64,000 nt of DNA, taken from NCBI RefSeq assembly GCF_001679325.1, contig NZ_LZMX01000029.1; one strand, written 5' to 3'. A program made the position numbers and the translations under genes. The notes under the pieces are model-generated. The model saw only the letters and a program-made list of their open reading frames with translations, searched no databases and had not been told where the DNA came from. Shown here in pieces: positions 35,096 through 43,460 of this stretch. Within the stretch, counting starts at the first letter, position 1. Each line of letters starts with the position of its first letter. The stretch is from Haemophilus_D parainfluenzae_AD. GTDB lineage: Bacteria > Pseudomonadota > Gammaproteobacteria > Enterobacterales > Pasteurellaceae.

Positions 35096-36868
35096 TTACT
35101 TATCAAAAATAGCTTTCGTATATATTCGATTATAGTAATAACCGCTTTCTGGTCTAAATTTCACTTCAAGTTCGCTCAAATAAATCGCAAAGCTTGGTCT
35201 ATCAATTTTTAATAAATCTTGGCTAAGCAATTTAATCTCAGCTTTAGACATTTTTTTCATCGGGTCTAGTTGATGATCTTTAAATACTTTATGAATATGT
35301 TCATCCATATTAGTGCAATATCTGTCGTGATCTTCAACAAAGCAAACCTCTATTTTTTCCTCTTGCTTATCTACGTTTTCATCAGATTTCATATAAGTCT
35401 GCGGCTCTGTACGATAAAATGTAAAAGTCGGCACACGAATCCATTTTTTATACGGAGTGACATCAATTGACTCCCATCGAGCTTCTATTGTTATTTCGTT
35501 GTCTCGAATTACTTGGTCATTGATGCTGATATGATCACCATAAATATCTAATGTAAAAAGTTCTTTCGATTTTTCACCATATTGCTGTTTAAAAATCTCT
35601 TGTTTTTCTTTATAAGGATCTTCTACATAAGAGTCTAGCTCTATATGGCGAACCAAATAATATGATACATTGTCTAATTCTTCCCAATCTTTAAGCTCGC
35701 TTTTTGCCATATTCTCTAAACGTTCAACAAAATCTATATCATCACGAATTTTGCCTGAACCATCTGATAAATTAAGTTTTTTCAATAACTGTTCAAACCT
35801 CACGGTTTGGCTTTGGTAAGCAATTTCTTGTGGTTTAACAACCCAAGTCATGGCGAAAATTGCCACCATTACAACCGCAGAAATTAAACGATATTGACGA
35901 ACCTTAGGCAAAGCTAGAATGACATAAACAATAATAATCGCCACAGCCAATGCTACTAAATAAATACGTTGTTCAGTCCAAGCATAGGCACTAATACGAC
36001 GGTCAATCGCCAGCCATAGCAATACAATTGGCACAATAGCAAGATATGGATAGAACTTAAAGAAAGTTTCCCATCGGGCTTTAGCACAAATAGAACGTAG
36101 TGCATATACGCCTAAACCACCAAGCAGGTAAGGCAAAGTAATATTAGCTAACATGCCTTTTGGTAATACGCCTTCAAAAATAATTTGCACAACATAAGCA
36201 TAAAGTAACACAGTGAAAATCATCAATGTTGGTGCTAATACGAAATTAACTAAAATGTCAAAAATGCGATTTAACGTCATTTCCGATTTTACTTGACGCT
36301 GTTGAAACACTAAGAAAAAGAGTGGCAAAGTGAAAATGCCTAAAGATGTATAAAAATGCTCATAGAAACTATCAGAAAACTCGACATTAAATAGCGTTGT
36401 AATCGTAAATAAAATAGCCGCCACTAATCCAAACACCAGCAACCATACCGCCGTAGCTAAGCCAAGATGGAATAAATTGGTAAAATTACGGTAGGTAAAC
36501 ACTTGATTATTTTTTTCAAATGGAAAACCTAATAACACAAATAACGCAATAAAATTTGCGCCCCAGAATTTCGGGCTTGAGAAATAAAACTCTGAACTAT
36601 CATTAGTCATACCAATAATAGCCAGCGCCACCAATGGTACAATCCATGAAAAACGATACCAAGAATATGGGCGAGAGAGATAAACAAAGATAAATAAGAT
36701 TGGCGCAAATATCCAATAAGCTAAATGATCATTCCCTTGATGAGATCCTAATTCCACAAACCAAATCCCAATCGCAAACGCAGTAATCATAAAAATTTCA
36801 ATCGGATGCGTAGATACCGCGTTTTTTATTTGGGTTTTAGTCTTTTCGAAAAATGTTGAAACAGACAT
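35096..36868 (-). CDS. DUF4153 polytopic membrane protein
   Basis: A 590-residue protein whose first about 370 residues hold roughly ten hydrophobic segments, and whose last about 200 are hydrophilic and probably extracytoplasmic. The organisation and the aromatic loop RPYSWYRFSWIVPLVALA fit DUF4153 proteins, which have no defined biochemical role. The tail is charged and ends with FRPESGYYYNRIYTKAIFDK. AAGGA lies 6 bases before the ATG at 36868; an ATG two codons earlier would touch the site. It is convergent with the 521-residue gene and divergent from eno. Confidence 0.8.
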   Translation of the reverse strand: MSVSTFFEKTKTQIKNAVSTHPIEIFMITAFAIGIWFVELGSHQGNDHLAYWIFAPILFIFVYLSRPYSWYRFSWIVPLVALAIIGMTNDSSEFYFSSPKFWGANFIALFVLLGFPFEKNNQVFTYRNFTNLFHLGLATAVWLLVFGLVAAILFTITTLFNVEFSDSFYEHFYTSLGIFTLPLFFLVFQQRQVKSEMTLNRIFDILVNFVLAPTLMIFTVLLYAYVVQIIFEGVLPKGMLANITLPYLLGGLGVYALRSICAKARWETFFKFYPYLAIVPIVLLWLAIDRRISAYAWTEQRIYLVALAVAIIIVYVILALPKVRQYRLISAVVMVAIFAMTWVVKPQEIAYQSQTVRFEQLLKKLNLSDGSGKIRDDIDFVERLENMAKSELKDWEELDNVSYYLVRHIELDSYVEDPYKEKQEIFKQQYGEKSKELFTLDIYGDHISINDQVIRDNEITIEARWESIDVTPYKKWIRVPTFTFYRTEPQTYMKSDENVDKQEEKIEVCFVEDHDRYCTNMDEHIHKVFKDHQLDPMKKMSKAEIKLLSQDLLKIDRPSFAIYLSELEVKFRPESGYYYNRIYTKAIFDK

Positions 36869-37006
36869 AATCATTCCTTTTTTATTCTATAAAGCCTTAT
36901 TTAACACTTAATAATTCATACTAAAATAGTATGGAAATTCTCTGGCACTTTAACTAACTTTTATAGACAAATCCACTAAAATTAAATAGATATTAGATAA
37001 AAACTC

Positions 37007-37048
37007 ACCGCACTTGATTGAAAAATAAGATACAGATCAAAGTGCGGT
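37007..37048. repeat. Head-to-head uptake-signal pair upstream of eno
   Basis: ACCGCACTT (37007-37015) and AAGTGCGGT (37040-37048) form an inverted pair followed by T5 on the plus strand. Both flanking genes start, not end, here, so it is not an ordinary gene-end terminator. Confidence 0.7.
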
Positions 37049-37144
37049 CATTTTTCCAAGACAAATTTCTAAATTTGCTTTATTATATTCCCGTTTTAGG
37101 TTCGCCTAACTAATTTTAATTAACTTTAAACAGAGGAAAACAAA

Positions 37145-38455
37145 ATGGCAAAAATCGTTAAAGTCATTGGTCGTGAAATCATCGACTCTCGTGGTAACCC
37201 AACTGTAGAAGCTGAAGTTCATCTTGAAGGTGGTTTCGTTGGTTTAGCAGCTGCGCCATCAGGTGCATCTACTGGTTCTCGTGAAGCATTAGAATTACGT
37301 GACGGCGACAAATCTCGTTTCTTAGGCAAAGGTGTATTAAAAGCAGTTGCAGCAGTAAACGGTCCTATCGCAGATGTATTAGTGGGTAAAGAAGCGTCTA
37401 ACCAAGCTGAAATCGACCAAATCATGATCGATTTAGACGGTACTGAAAACAAATCTAACTTCGGTGCAAACGCAATCTTAGCGGTATCTTTAGCAAACGC
37501 AAAAGCAGCAGCTGCATCTAAAGGTTTACCTCTTTACGCTTACATCGCAGAACTTAACGGCACGCCAGGCGTTTACTCTATGCCATTACCAATGATGAAC
37601 ATCATCAACGGTGGTGAGCACGCAGATAACAACGTTGATATCCAAGAATTCATGATTCAACCAGTTGGTGCGAAAACATTACGTGAAGCACTTCGTATCG
37701 GTGCTGAAGTATTCCACAACCTTGCGAAAGTATTAAAATCTAAAGGCATGAGCACTGCTGTAGGTGATGAAGGTGGTTTCGCACCTAACTTAGCCTCTAA
37801 CGCAGACGCTTTAGCATGTATCAAAGAAGCTGTAGAAAAAGCAGGCTATGTATTAGGTAAAGACGTCACTTTAGCAATGGACTGTGCATCTTCTGAGTTC
37901 TATAACAAAGAAACTGGCAAATACGAAATGAAAGGCGAAGGCCGTTCATTCACTTCTCAAGAGTTCACGCACTATCTTGAAGAGTTAACTAAACAATACC
38001 CAATCGTGTCTATCGAAGATGGTCAAGATGAATCTGACTGGGATGGTTTTGCATACCAAACTAAAGTGTTAGGTGACCGCGTTCAATTAGTGGGCGACGA
38101 CTTATTCGTAACTAACACCAAAATCTTAAAAGAAGGTATCGAAAAAGGTATTGCAAACTCTATCTTAATCAAATTCAACCAAATCGGTTCTTTAACTGAA
38201 ACTTTAGCAGCAATTAAAATGGCTAAAGATGCAGGTTACACAGCTGTAATCTCTCACCGTTCAGGTGAAACCGAAGATGCGACTATCGCTGATTTAGCGG
38301 TTGGTACAGCAGCAGGTCAAATCAAAACTGGTTCTATGAGCCGTTCTGACCGTATTGCGAAATACAACCAATTAATCCGTATCGAAGAAGCATTAGAACG
38401 CGCTGGTACACCAGCTCCGTTCTTAGGTTTAAAAGCGGTTAAAGGTCAAGCATAA
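37145..38455 (+). CDS. eno: Enolase
   Basis: Converts 2-phosphoglycerate to phosphoenolpyruvate; also part of the RNA degradosome in enteric bacteria. The 436-residue sequence is canonical: EIIDSRGNPTVEAEV at the start, the metal-binding region GDDLFVTN, the catalytic lysine in LIKFNQIGSLTET, and the signature SHRSGETEDATIADLAVG. Codon use looks optimised for strong expression. AGAGG lies 7 bases before the ATG. A strong GNRA-loop terminator follows. Confidence 0.99.
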   Translation: MAKIVKVIGREIIDSRGNPTVEAEVHLEGGFVGLAAAPSGASTGSREALELRDGDKSRFLGKGVLKAVAAVNGPIADVLVGKEASNQAEIDQIMIDLDGTENKSNFGANAILAVSLANAKAAAASKGLPLYAYIAELNGTPGVYSMPLPMMNIINGGEHADNNVDIQEFMIQPVGAKTLREALRIGAEVFHNLAKVLKSKGMSTAVGDEGGFAPNLASNADALACIKEAVEKAGYVLGKDVTLAMDCASSEFYNKETGKYEMKGEGRSFTSQEFTHYLEELTKQYPIVSIEDGQDESDWDGFAYQTKVLGDRVQLVGDDLFVTNTKILKEGIEKGIANSILIKFNQIGSLTETLAAIKMAKDAGYTAVISHRSGETEDATIADLAVGTAAGQIKTGSMSRSDRIAKYNQLIRIEEALERAGTPAPFLGLKAVKGQA

Positions 38456-38481
38456 TTTTTGCTTAATTTAATGTAAAATAG

Positions 38482-38514
38482 CACCGCACTTTGCAAAAAG
38501 TGCGGTGTTTTTTT
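38482..38514 (+). terminator. eno terminator, paired USS with GCAA tetraloop
   Basis: CACCGCACTTT (38482-38492) pairs perfectly with AAAGTGCGGTG (38497-38507) around a GCAA loop, then seven Ts. The ribosome binding site of the next gene begins only a few bases later. Confidence 0.92.
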
Positions 38515-38525
38515 AAGGTGCTTTT

Positions 38526-39164
38526 ATGAAGACACAATCTGATTCACTGCTTACTGAACCTTGGTTATCTTGGGCTATCGAAATCCAAAGCATTGCACAA
38601 AACGGGCTAACTTATTGCAAAAATATCTATGATATTGAACGCTATGAACGCCTGCGGGATTTGTCTGCTGAAATGCTCGCTTATAAAACAGCAATCCCCA
38701 AAGAAACTGTCAAATCGTTTTTTTGCAATGGGGCTGGTTATCAAACCCCTAAAATCGATTCACGCGCAGCTATTTTCAAAGATGATAAAATTTTATTAGT
38801 ACAAGAAAATGATGGACTTTGGTCACTGCCTGGCGGCTGGATAGATGTGCTAGAAACCATTCATAGTAATACGATTAAAGAAGTACGCGAAGAAGCGGGG
38901 CTTAATGTTAAACCGACTTTTATTATTGCTATTCACGAACAACATAAACGCAATTTTCCGCCTTTTGCACATCCTGTACTCAAAACCTTCGTCATGTGCG
39001 AACCATTAAGTGGTGAATTTCAACCAAATAGTGAAACCGTTCAATCTGCCTATTTTGCGTTGAATGAACTACCACCAATGAATGAAGAAAAAAATACGCC
39101 CGCACAGGTTGAACTTTGCTTTCAAGCACACCATAGTAGTCACTGGACTACACAATTTGATTAG
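38526..39164 (+). CDS. NUDIX hydrolase
   Basis: A 212-residue protein with an N-terminal helical domain (about residues 1-70) of the kind found in some NUDIX pyrophosphatases, followed by a NUDIX domain. The box spans Gly104 to Leu126 (GWIDVLE, then KEVREEAGL). The usual Arg of REuxEE is Lys118; the metal-binding glutamates are kept. The substrate, probably a nucleoside diphosphate derivative, is not predictable. AAGGTG precedes the ATG and lies directly behind the eno terminator. First gene of a packed plus-strand cluster. Confidence 0.88.
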   Translation: MKTQSDSLLTEPWLSWAIEIQSIAQNGLTYCKNIYDIERYERLRDLSAEMLAYKTAIPKETVKSFFCNGAGYQTPKIDSRAAIFKDDKILLVQENDGLWSLPGGWIDVLETIHSNTIKEVREEAGLNVKPTFIIAIHEQHKRNFPPFAHPVLKTFVMCEPLSGEFQPNSETVQSAYFALNELPPMNEEKNTPAQVELCFQAHHSSHWTTQFD

Positions 39165-39172
39165 GAAATACC

Positions 39173-39592
39173 ATGTTACATTTAACCCTCGAAGACCAAC
39201 TTTTTCTCGGTCAAGCAAAGCAAGTCGGTACACACTCAACTGTACATGACCATTTGGCGGTGATGTTTGAAGATGACGGTGAAACCGGCTATTTTTATGC
39301 GTTAGATATGCGTCAAAATGCGCAGCCTGTTGTCGATTGCTTACATGTTTATAACGTCGATAACACTCGCAATCATCATGAAGCCCGTAAATTAGAAATC
39401 TGCTGGGATGAAAGCGGCTATTTAGCCTTATTGCTTATTAACGGCTATCCACACGCTGTATTTGATTTTGCTCATTTGATCGGCTATAACACCAACAAAC
39501 ATCCTCAACCTGACTTAATGAGCATGTGGACACACGAAGAAATCACCAATGAACGTGCGACCGCATGGCTTGGTGTGAATACGATTAAATAG
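39173..39592 (+). CDS. Small conserved hypothetical protein (possibly DUF2251)
   Basis: A 139-residue soluble protein without signal peptide or membrane span. Features include VMFEDDGETGYFYALDM, a His-rich loop (NTRNHHEARKLEICWDESGY), and INGYPHAVFDFAHLIGYN. It resembles short Pasteurellaceae proteins grouped as DUF2251, but I am not certain of that label and no function is known. TAGGAAA gives a good ribosome binding site. It starts 8 bases after the NUDIX gene and ends 8 bases before the phosphatase gene, so it is translated from the same message. Confidence 0.78.
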   Translation: MLHLTLEDQLFLGQAKQVGTHSTVHDHLAVMFEDDGETGYFYALDMRQNAQPVVDCLHVYNVDNTRNHHEARKLEICWDESGYLALLLINGYPHAVFDFAHLIGYNTNKHPQPDLMSMWTHEEITNERATAWLGVNTIK

Positions 39593-39600
39593 GATTAACT

Positions 39601-40308
39601 ATGCGATTTTACCGTGGTCTTCAGCCTTTCAAGGTCATGAGTTTTGATCTTGATGACACCCTTTACGATAACAGTGATGTCATTCGTTTGGCCGAAGAAC
39701 GCTTTCTTCAATGTGTGCAAGAACACGCACAACTGAGCGATCTTACCTCAGAATATTGGCGAGAATGGAAATGGCAACTGGTGGAGAAAGATCCCTTGAT
39801 TGCTGAAGACGTAATTGCCTGGCGTGTCGAAACATTACGTAACTTACTGATACATCATGGTAAAAGTGCGGTTGAAATTGACCGCACTTTAGCGCTTGCC
39901 ATGGAAGAATTTATTGAATGGCGACATAAAATTAATGTCCCCACTGAAAGCATCGAAGTGCTGAATCAACTTAAAGATCGCTACCTGTTGAGCGTGATTA
40001 CCAATGGTAATGTGATTGCAACACGTATTGGGTTTGAACACTTTCAGCTGAGTTTACGTGGAGGAGAGCAAGGCAGAGCGAAACCTCATCAAGATTTGTT
40101 CCACCAAACCGCCCATTATTTTGGCGTAAAACCGAATGAAATTTTACACATTGGTGACAACTTAACTACGGACGTTCAAGGCGCCATTCAAGCCGGCTGC
40201 CAAGCTGCATGGATTAATTTATCGGGCAAAGATCTCAATTCATTTACTGAAGCAAGTGTTTTGCCTACATTAGAAATCAATCATTTAACTGAATTATTAA
40301 CACTTTAA
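39601..40308 (+). CDS. yigB: HAD-family phosphatase YigB-like
   Basis: A 235-residue haloacid-dehalogenase hydrolase. The nucleophile motif is FDLDDTLYDN with Asp16 and Asp18, motif II is SVITNGN, the lysine motif is GRAKPHQDLF, and motif IV is HIGDNLTTDVQGAIQAG. The N-terminus (MRFYR then FDLDDTLYDN) closely matches YigB, which dephosphorylates 5-amino-6-(5-phosphoribitylamino)uracil in riboflavin synthesis. Other substrates are possible. A perfect inverted uptake-signal pair (39863-39890) lies inside the frame, encoding KSAVEIDRTL. TAGGA lies before the ATG. Confidence 0.85.
   Translation: MRFYRGLQPFKVMSFDLDDTLYDNSDVIRLAEERFLQCVQEHAQLSDLTSEYWREWKWQLVEKDPLIAEDVIAWRVETLRNLLIHHGKSAVEIDRTLALAMEEFIEWRHKINVPTESIEVLNQLKDRYLLSVITNGNVIATRIGFEHFQLSLRGGEQGRAKPHQDLFHQTAHYFGVKPNEILHIGDNLTTDVQGAIQAGCQAAWINLSGKDLNSFTEASVLPTLEINHLTELLTL
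39863..39890. repeat. Intragenic inverted uptake-signal pair
   Basis: AAAGTGCGGT (39863-39872) and ACCGCACTTT (39881-39890) form a perfect 10-bp stem with an 8-base loop inside the yigB-like gene. It lacks the T tract of a terminator. Elsewhere in the window such pairs lie between genes. Confidence 0.85.
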
Positions 40309-40312
40309 ACCT

Positions 40313-40936
40313 ATGATGAAAAAGAAAAATCAAGTTCTCGTCAGCCTTTCCATTGTGGCTTTATTGGGTGGCTGCTCAGAAGAGCAAGTTCAACGTGATG
40401 TTTATAACAGCCTTGAGGATTGTTTAGCCGATTGGCAAAAAATCGAATTGTGCGAAGCTGACCAATCTACTGACAATAACAGCAGCACAACTGCGCATGC
40501 TGGCTCTGGTTCCTCTCTCTCGGGCAATTTAAATACACGTCCAAGCAATAATAGCGAATGGTCAGAGGACAATCAGACCGTTAAACAAACCTTAAATCCT
40601 GATGGTGTAACTCACTCTGGTAATTCAAGCAGCGCGGAGGGAACAAGCCACACGAGCTCTGCAACAGGAGAAGGACATGGCAGTATGGGCAGTGCGATTG
40701 CAGGCGCCGCAATGGGTTATATGATCGCGCGTACGGTGGGGGCATTTTTAGGGCCTAGCTACAATCCAAGCAACCGTGCTGTTTCTACGCCAACGGGTCA
40801 AGTTATCCAACCGCAAACTAATCGTTCTGTCGGTAAGCCTGTATTAGTTAAAGGCAATGCCGGTAGCACTTACAGCAAACCGGTTTCACGCGGTGGCTTT
40901 AAAAGCGCTAGCTCAAGCAGCAGCTCAGGCGGTTAA
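40313..40936 (+). CDS. ygiB: YgiB-family (DUF1190/UPF0441) lipoprotein
   Basis: A 207-residue predicted lipoprotein: signal ending in LLGGC (Cys21), then RDVYNSLEDCLADW with the family-typical conserved Cys. A Ser/Thr/Asn/Gly-rich spacer follows, then a Gly/Ala-rich patch (GSAIAGAAMGYMIARTVG), and a Ser-rich end. YgiB proteins are paired with YgiC ATP-grasp enzymes in many gammaproteobacteria, as here, where ygiC starts 2 bases later. The role is unknown. The start is 4 bases after the phosphatase stop; a second ATG is adjacent. Confidence 0.85.
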   Translation: MMKKKNQVLVSLSIVALLGGCSEEQVQRDVYNSLEDCLADWQKIELCEADQSTDNNSSTTAHAGSGSSLSGNLNTRPSNNSEWSEDNQTVKQTLNPDGVTHSGNSSSAEGTSHTSSATGEGHGSMGSAIAGAAMGYMIARTVGAFLGPSYNPSNRAVSTPTGQVIQPQTNRSVGKPVLVKGNAGSTYSKPVSRGGFKSASSSSSSGG

Positions 40937-40938
40937 AT

Positions 40939-42120
40939 ATGAAGCGAATCACAGGCTTTCCTACTCGTCCCAATATGGTGCAACAATTATTAGATGTGGG
41001 CTTTGACTACTATAATCTGCCTTCCTCTGATGGCTCGCATTATTGGTCAGATAATGTAGCGTATGAATTTACCTTAGCTGAAATCGATCGTATTGAAGAT
41101 GCCACCAACGAATTGCATGCAATGTGTATGGATTTTGTTGCCGATGAAGTGAAACAAGGTGATTATGCCTATTATTGCTTCACCGATTTACAGAAAAATC
41201 TGATTGAACAAACATGGGCTAAAAACGTACCGCACTTATATGGCCGTTTTGATTTTGGTTATGACGGTGAAAACCTCAAAATGTTTGAATACAATGCCGA
41301 CACGCCCACCTCCTTGCTTGAAGCTGCCGTGGTGCAATGGCAATGGTTAGAGCAAATTGAAGGCTTAGCACATCGTGACCAATTCAATTGGATTCACGAA
41401 GAATTGCTTAATCGCTTTCAGTTTATTCAACAACAAACTGGGCTAAACGATTTCCATTTTAGTGCCATGCAAGAAGCGGGGCGTGAAGATTGGGGCAATA
41501 TCGATTACCTAGCAGATGTGGCTTACAACGCAGGTTGGCATATTCATCAGCTTGCCATTGAAGACGTGGGTTACGATAAAGATAGTCAGCAATTCCTCGA
41601 TCTGAATAATCAACCTATTGATTGTTTATTTAAGCTCTATCCGCTTGAATGGATGACCACCACAGAATATGCACCACACATGCTTAATTCCTCCACCACT
41701 TTTATTGAACCGGCGTGGAAATTACTATTAAGCAATAAAGTGCTATTAGCGAAATTATGGCAAAAACATCCAAATCATCCATTATTACTCCCTGCTTACT
41801 TTAGTAAGCATGATATTACCGATCGTCAATCAATATGGGTGAAAAAACCGACCTTAGGCCGTGAGGGCGCCAATGTTTCTTACTATGAAAAACGTAATGG
41901 TCTAGAATTTGCTGCCAAAGGCAGTGAGTATTCTGCCTTTTATGATCAAGCAGGCTATATCTATCAACAAAAATTTGAACTGCCAAATTTTGATGGTATG
42001 TATCCTATGATTGGTTCTTGGGTTGTCGGTGATGTGGCTTGTGGCATCGGATTGAGAGAAGATTTTACCCCAGTTACTGGCAATGATAGCCACTTCATTC
42101 CGCATTACTTTGTGGAATAA
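40939..42120 (+). CDS. ygiC: YgiC-family ATP-grasp enzyme, glutathionylspermidine synthase-like
   Basis: A 393-residue member of the glutathionylspermidine synthase ATP-grasp family. Typical stretches are RFDFGYDGENLKMFEYNADTPTSLLEAA, FKLYPLEWM, and the ATP-site part WVKKPTLGREGANVSYY. The amidase domain of true glutathionylspermidine synthetase is absent. YgiC enzymes are thought to make an amide bond on a so far unproven substrate; YgiB is the usual neighbour. It overlaps nearly with ygiB (2-base gap), and the ribosome binding site lies within the ygiB end. Confidence 0.9.
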   Translation: MKRITGFPTRPNMVQQLLDVGFDYYNLPSSDGSHYWSDNVAYEFTLAEIDRIEDATNELHAMCMDFVADEVKQGDYAYYCFTDLQKNLIEQTWAKNVPHLYGRFDFGYDGENLKMFEYNADTPTSLLEAAVVQWQWLEQIEGLAHRDQFNWIHEELLNRFQFIQQQTGLNDFHFSAMQEAGREDWGNIDYLADVAYNAGWHIHQLAIEDVGYDKDSQQFLDLNNQPIDCLFKLYPLEWMTTTEYAPHMLNSSTTFIEPAWKLLLSNKVLLAKLWQKHPNHPLLLPAYFSKHDITDRQSIWVKKPTLGREGANVSYYEKRNGLEFAAKGSEYSAFYDQAGYIYQQKFELPNFDGMYPMIGSWVVGDVACGIGLREDFTPVTGNDSHFIPHYFVE

Positions 42121-42168
42121 AAACAACGCAAAAACTGACCGCACTTAATAGATAATAAGGAGATAAAT

Positions 42169-43314
42169 ATGTATCCATTTAGTTTTCAAAACCCTACTCG
42201 CATTGAATTTGGCCTCGATAAAGAAAAAGAGATGGGTAAATATATGCACGAATACGGTGCAAAAAAGGCCTTAATTATCTATGGCAGTGAGCGAGTCAAA
42301 CAATCCGGTTTATTTGAAGATGTGGCTAAAAGCTTACGTGAGCAGGGAATTGAATACATTGAATGTGGTGGGGTAAAAAGTAACCCGACAATCAGCAAAG
42401 TTCGTGAAGCCGTTGCAATGGCAAAAGCCTTTGGTGCAGATAGTGTGTTGAGTATCGGTGGCGGCTCTTGCCTTGATAGTGCGAAAGCGATCGCAGCTGG
42501 TGCGTGTTATGACGGTGATACTTGGGACTTCTTTAAAGGCACACCGGTGCAAAAAGCATTAATGATTTTTGATGTGATCACCCTCGCGGCAACAGGCAGT
42601 GAAATGAACTGGGGCTCAGTCATTACTAATGAAGAAACGCAGCAAAAATATTCGATTCACAGCAATCATTTATTCCCAAAAGTATCAGTCATTAATCCGA
42701 AATTGCAAGCGACCGTCAGCCGTGATTATTTAGTGTATTCCGCTGCAGATATCATTGCTCATTCTATTGAAGCCTACTTCACGGCGGAATATCGCCCTGA
42801 AATTATTGATTTCTTAGTAGAAAGCAATATTAAAACCGTTATTCGCACCACCGAAATCTTGCTTAATAACCCACAAGATCTCAATGCACGTGGCGAATTT
42901 GCCTGGGCGGCTACACTTGCTTTAAATGGTTTAACCCATTTAGGTATCTCACCTTACGGTTTCCCAAATCATATGATTGAGCATTCCATGAGTGCGATTT
43001 CAGATGTGCCACATGGTGCTGGCCTTTCCGTGATTATGCCTGCGTGGATGCAATGGTATCAATCTCAAAGACCTGCTCAATTCAAACGCTTTGCTAAAGA
43101 AATATTTGGCTTAGACAAGGCTGAAGACGGCATCTTCGCCTTAAAAGCCTGGTTTGATAAAATCGATACGCCAACCCGCCTTGAACAACTTGGCATTGAT
43201 AATAAAACCTTAGCTGAAATTGTTGAAAATGCAGCTCAAACTGCAATCAGAGCGAAAGTGGAAAAAACGTATACTAAAGAAGCTATTGAAGCCATTTTCG
43301 CTTTAGCGAAATAA
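42169..43314 (+). CDS. Iron-containing alcohol dehydrogenase (YqhD / butanol dehydrogenase type)
   Basis: A 381-residue NAD(P)H-dependent dehydrogenase that most likely reduces aldehydes. The nucleotide-binding motif is SIGGGSCLDSAKAIA. Metal ligands are the Asp and His of YSAADIIAHSIEAYF and the two His of FPNHMIEHSMSAISDVPHG. The dinucleotide segment and length match YqhD-like enzymes, known for NADPH-dependent scavenging of reactive short-chain aldehydes. AAGGAG lies before the ATG. It is 48 bases after ygiC (the gap holds one uptake signal), so it is the likely last gene of the cluster. A terminator follows. Confidence 0.9.
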   Translation: MYPFSFQNPTRIEFGLDKEKEMGKYMHEYGAKKALIIYGSERVKQSGLFEDVAKSLREQGIEYIECGGVKSNPTISKVREAVAMAKAFGADSVLSIGGGSCLDSAKAIAAGACYDGDTWDFFKGTPVQKALMIFDVITLAATGSEMNWGSVITNEETQQKYSIHSNHLFPKVSVINPKLQATVSRDYLVYSAADIIAHSIEAYFTAEYRPEIIDFLVESNIKTVIRTTEILLNNPQDLNARGEFAWAATLALNGLTHLGISPYGFPNHMIEHSMSAISDVPHGAGLSVIMPAWMQWYQSQRPAQFKRFAKEIFGLDKAEDGIFALKAWFDKIDTPTRLEQLGIDNKTLAEIVENAAQTAIRAKVEKTYTKEAIEAIFALAK

Positions 43315-43323
43315 TCTCCCATA

Positions 43324-43372
43324 AAAAAGAGCGGTCAAATTCAAAACACAATGAAATTTGACCGCTCTTTTT
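43324..43372 (+). terminator. Terminator after the alcohol dehydrogenase gene
   Basis: Perfect 18-bp arms 43324-43341 and 43355-43372 containing GAGCGGTC/GACCGCTC, a variant of the uptake signal, then a T-rich tail. Confidence 0.9.
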
Positions 43373-43405
43373 ATATTCTCAACATTTAACTCGTTGAAAA
43401 AAATA

Positions 43406-43440
43406 ACCGCGCTTTAGTTATCCAAAGTGCGGTTAATTTG
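43406..43440 (-). terminator. rplA terminator
   Basis: AACCGCGCTTT and AAAGTGCGGTT form an 11-bp stem with one wobble around AGTTATCC, followed by T-rich sequence on the minus strand. One arm is a mutated uptake signal that still pairs. Confidence 0.75.
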
Positions 43441-43460
43441 AATTAAGTTTTAACGCTTAA

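Noticed and set aside
34916..35212. 98-codon plus-strand frame after the 521-residue gene
   Set aside because: It overlaps the ends of two better-supported genes, has no ribosome binding site and no protein-like pattern.
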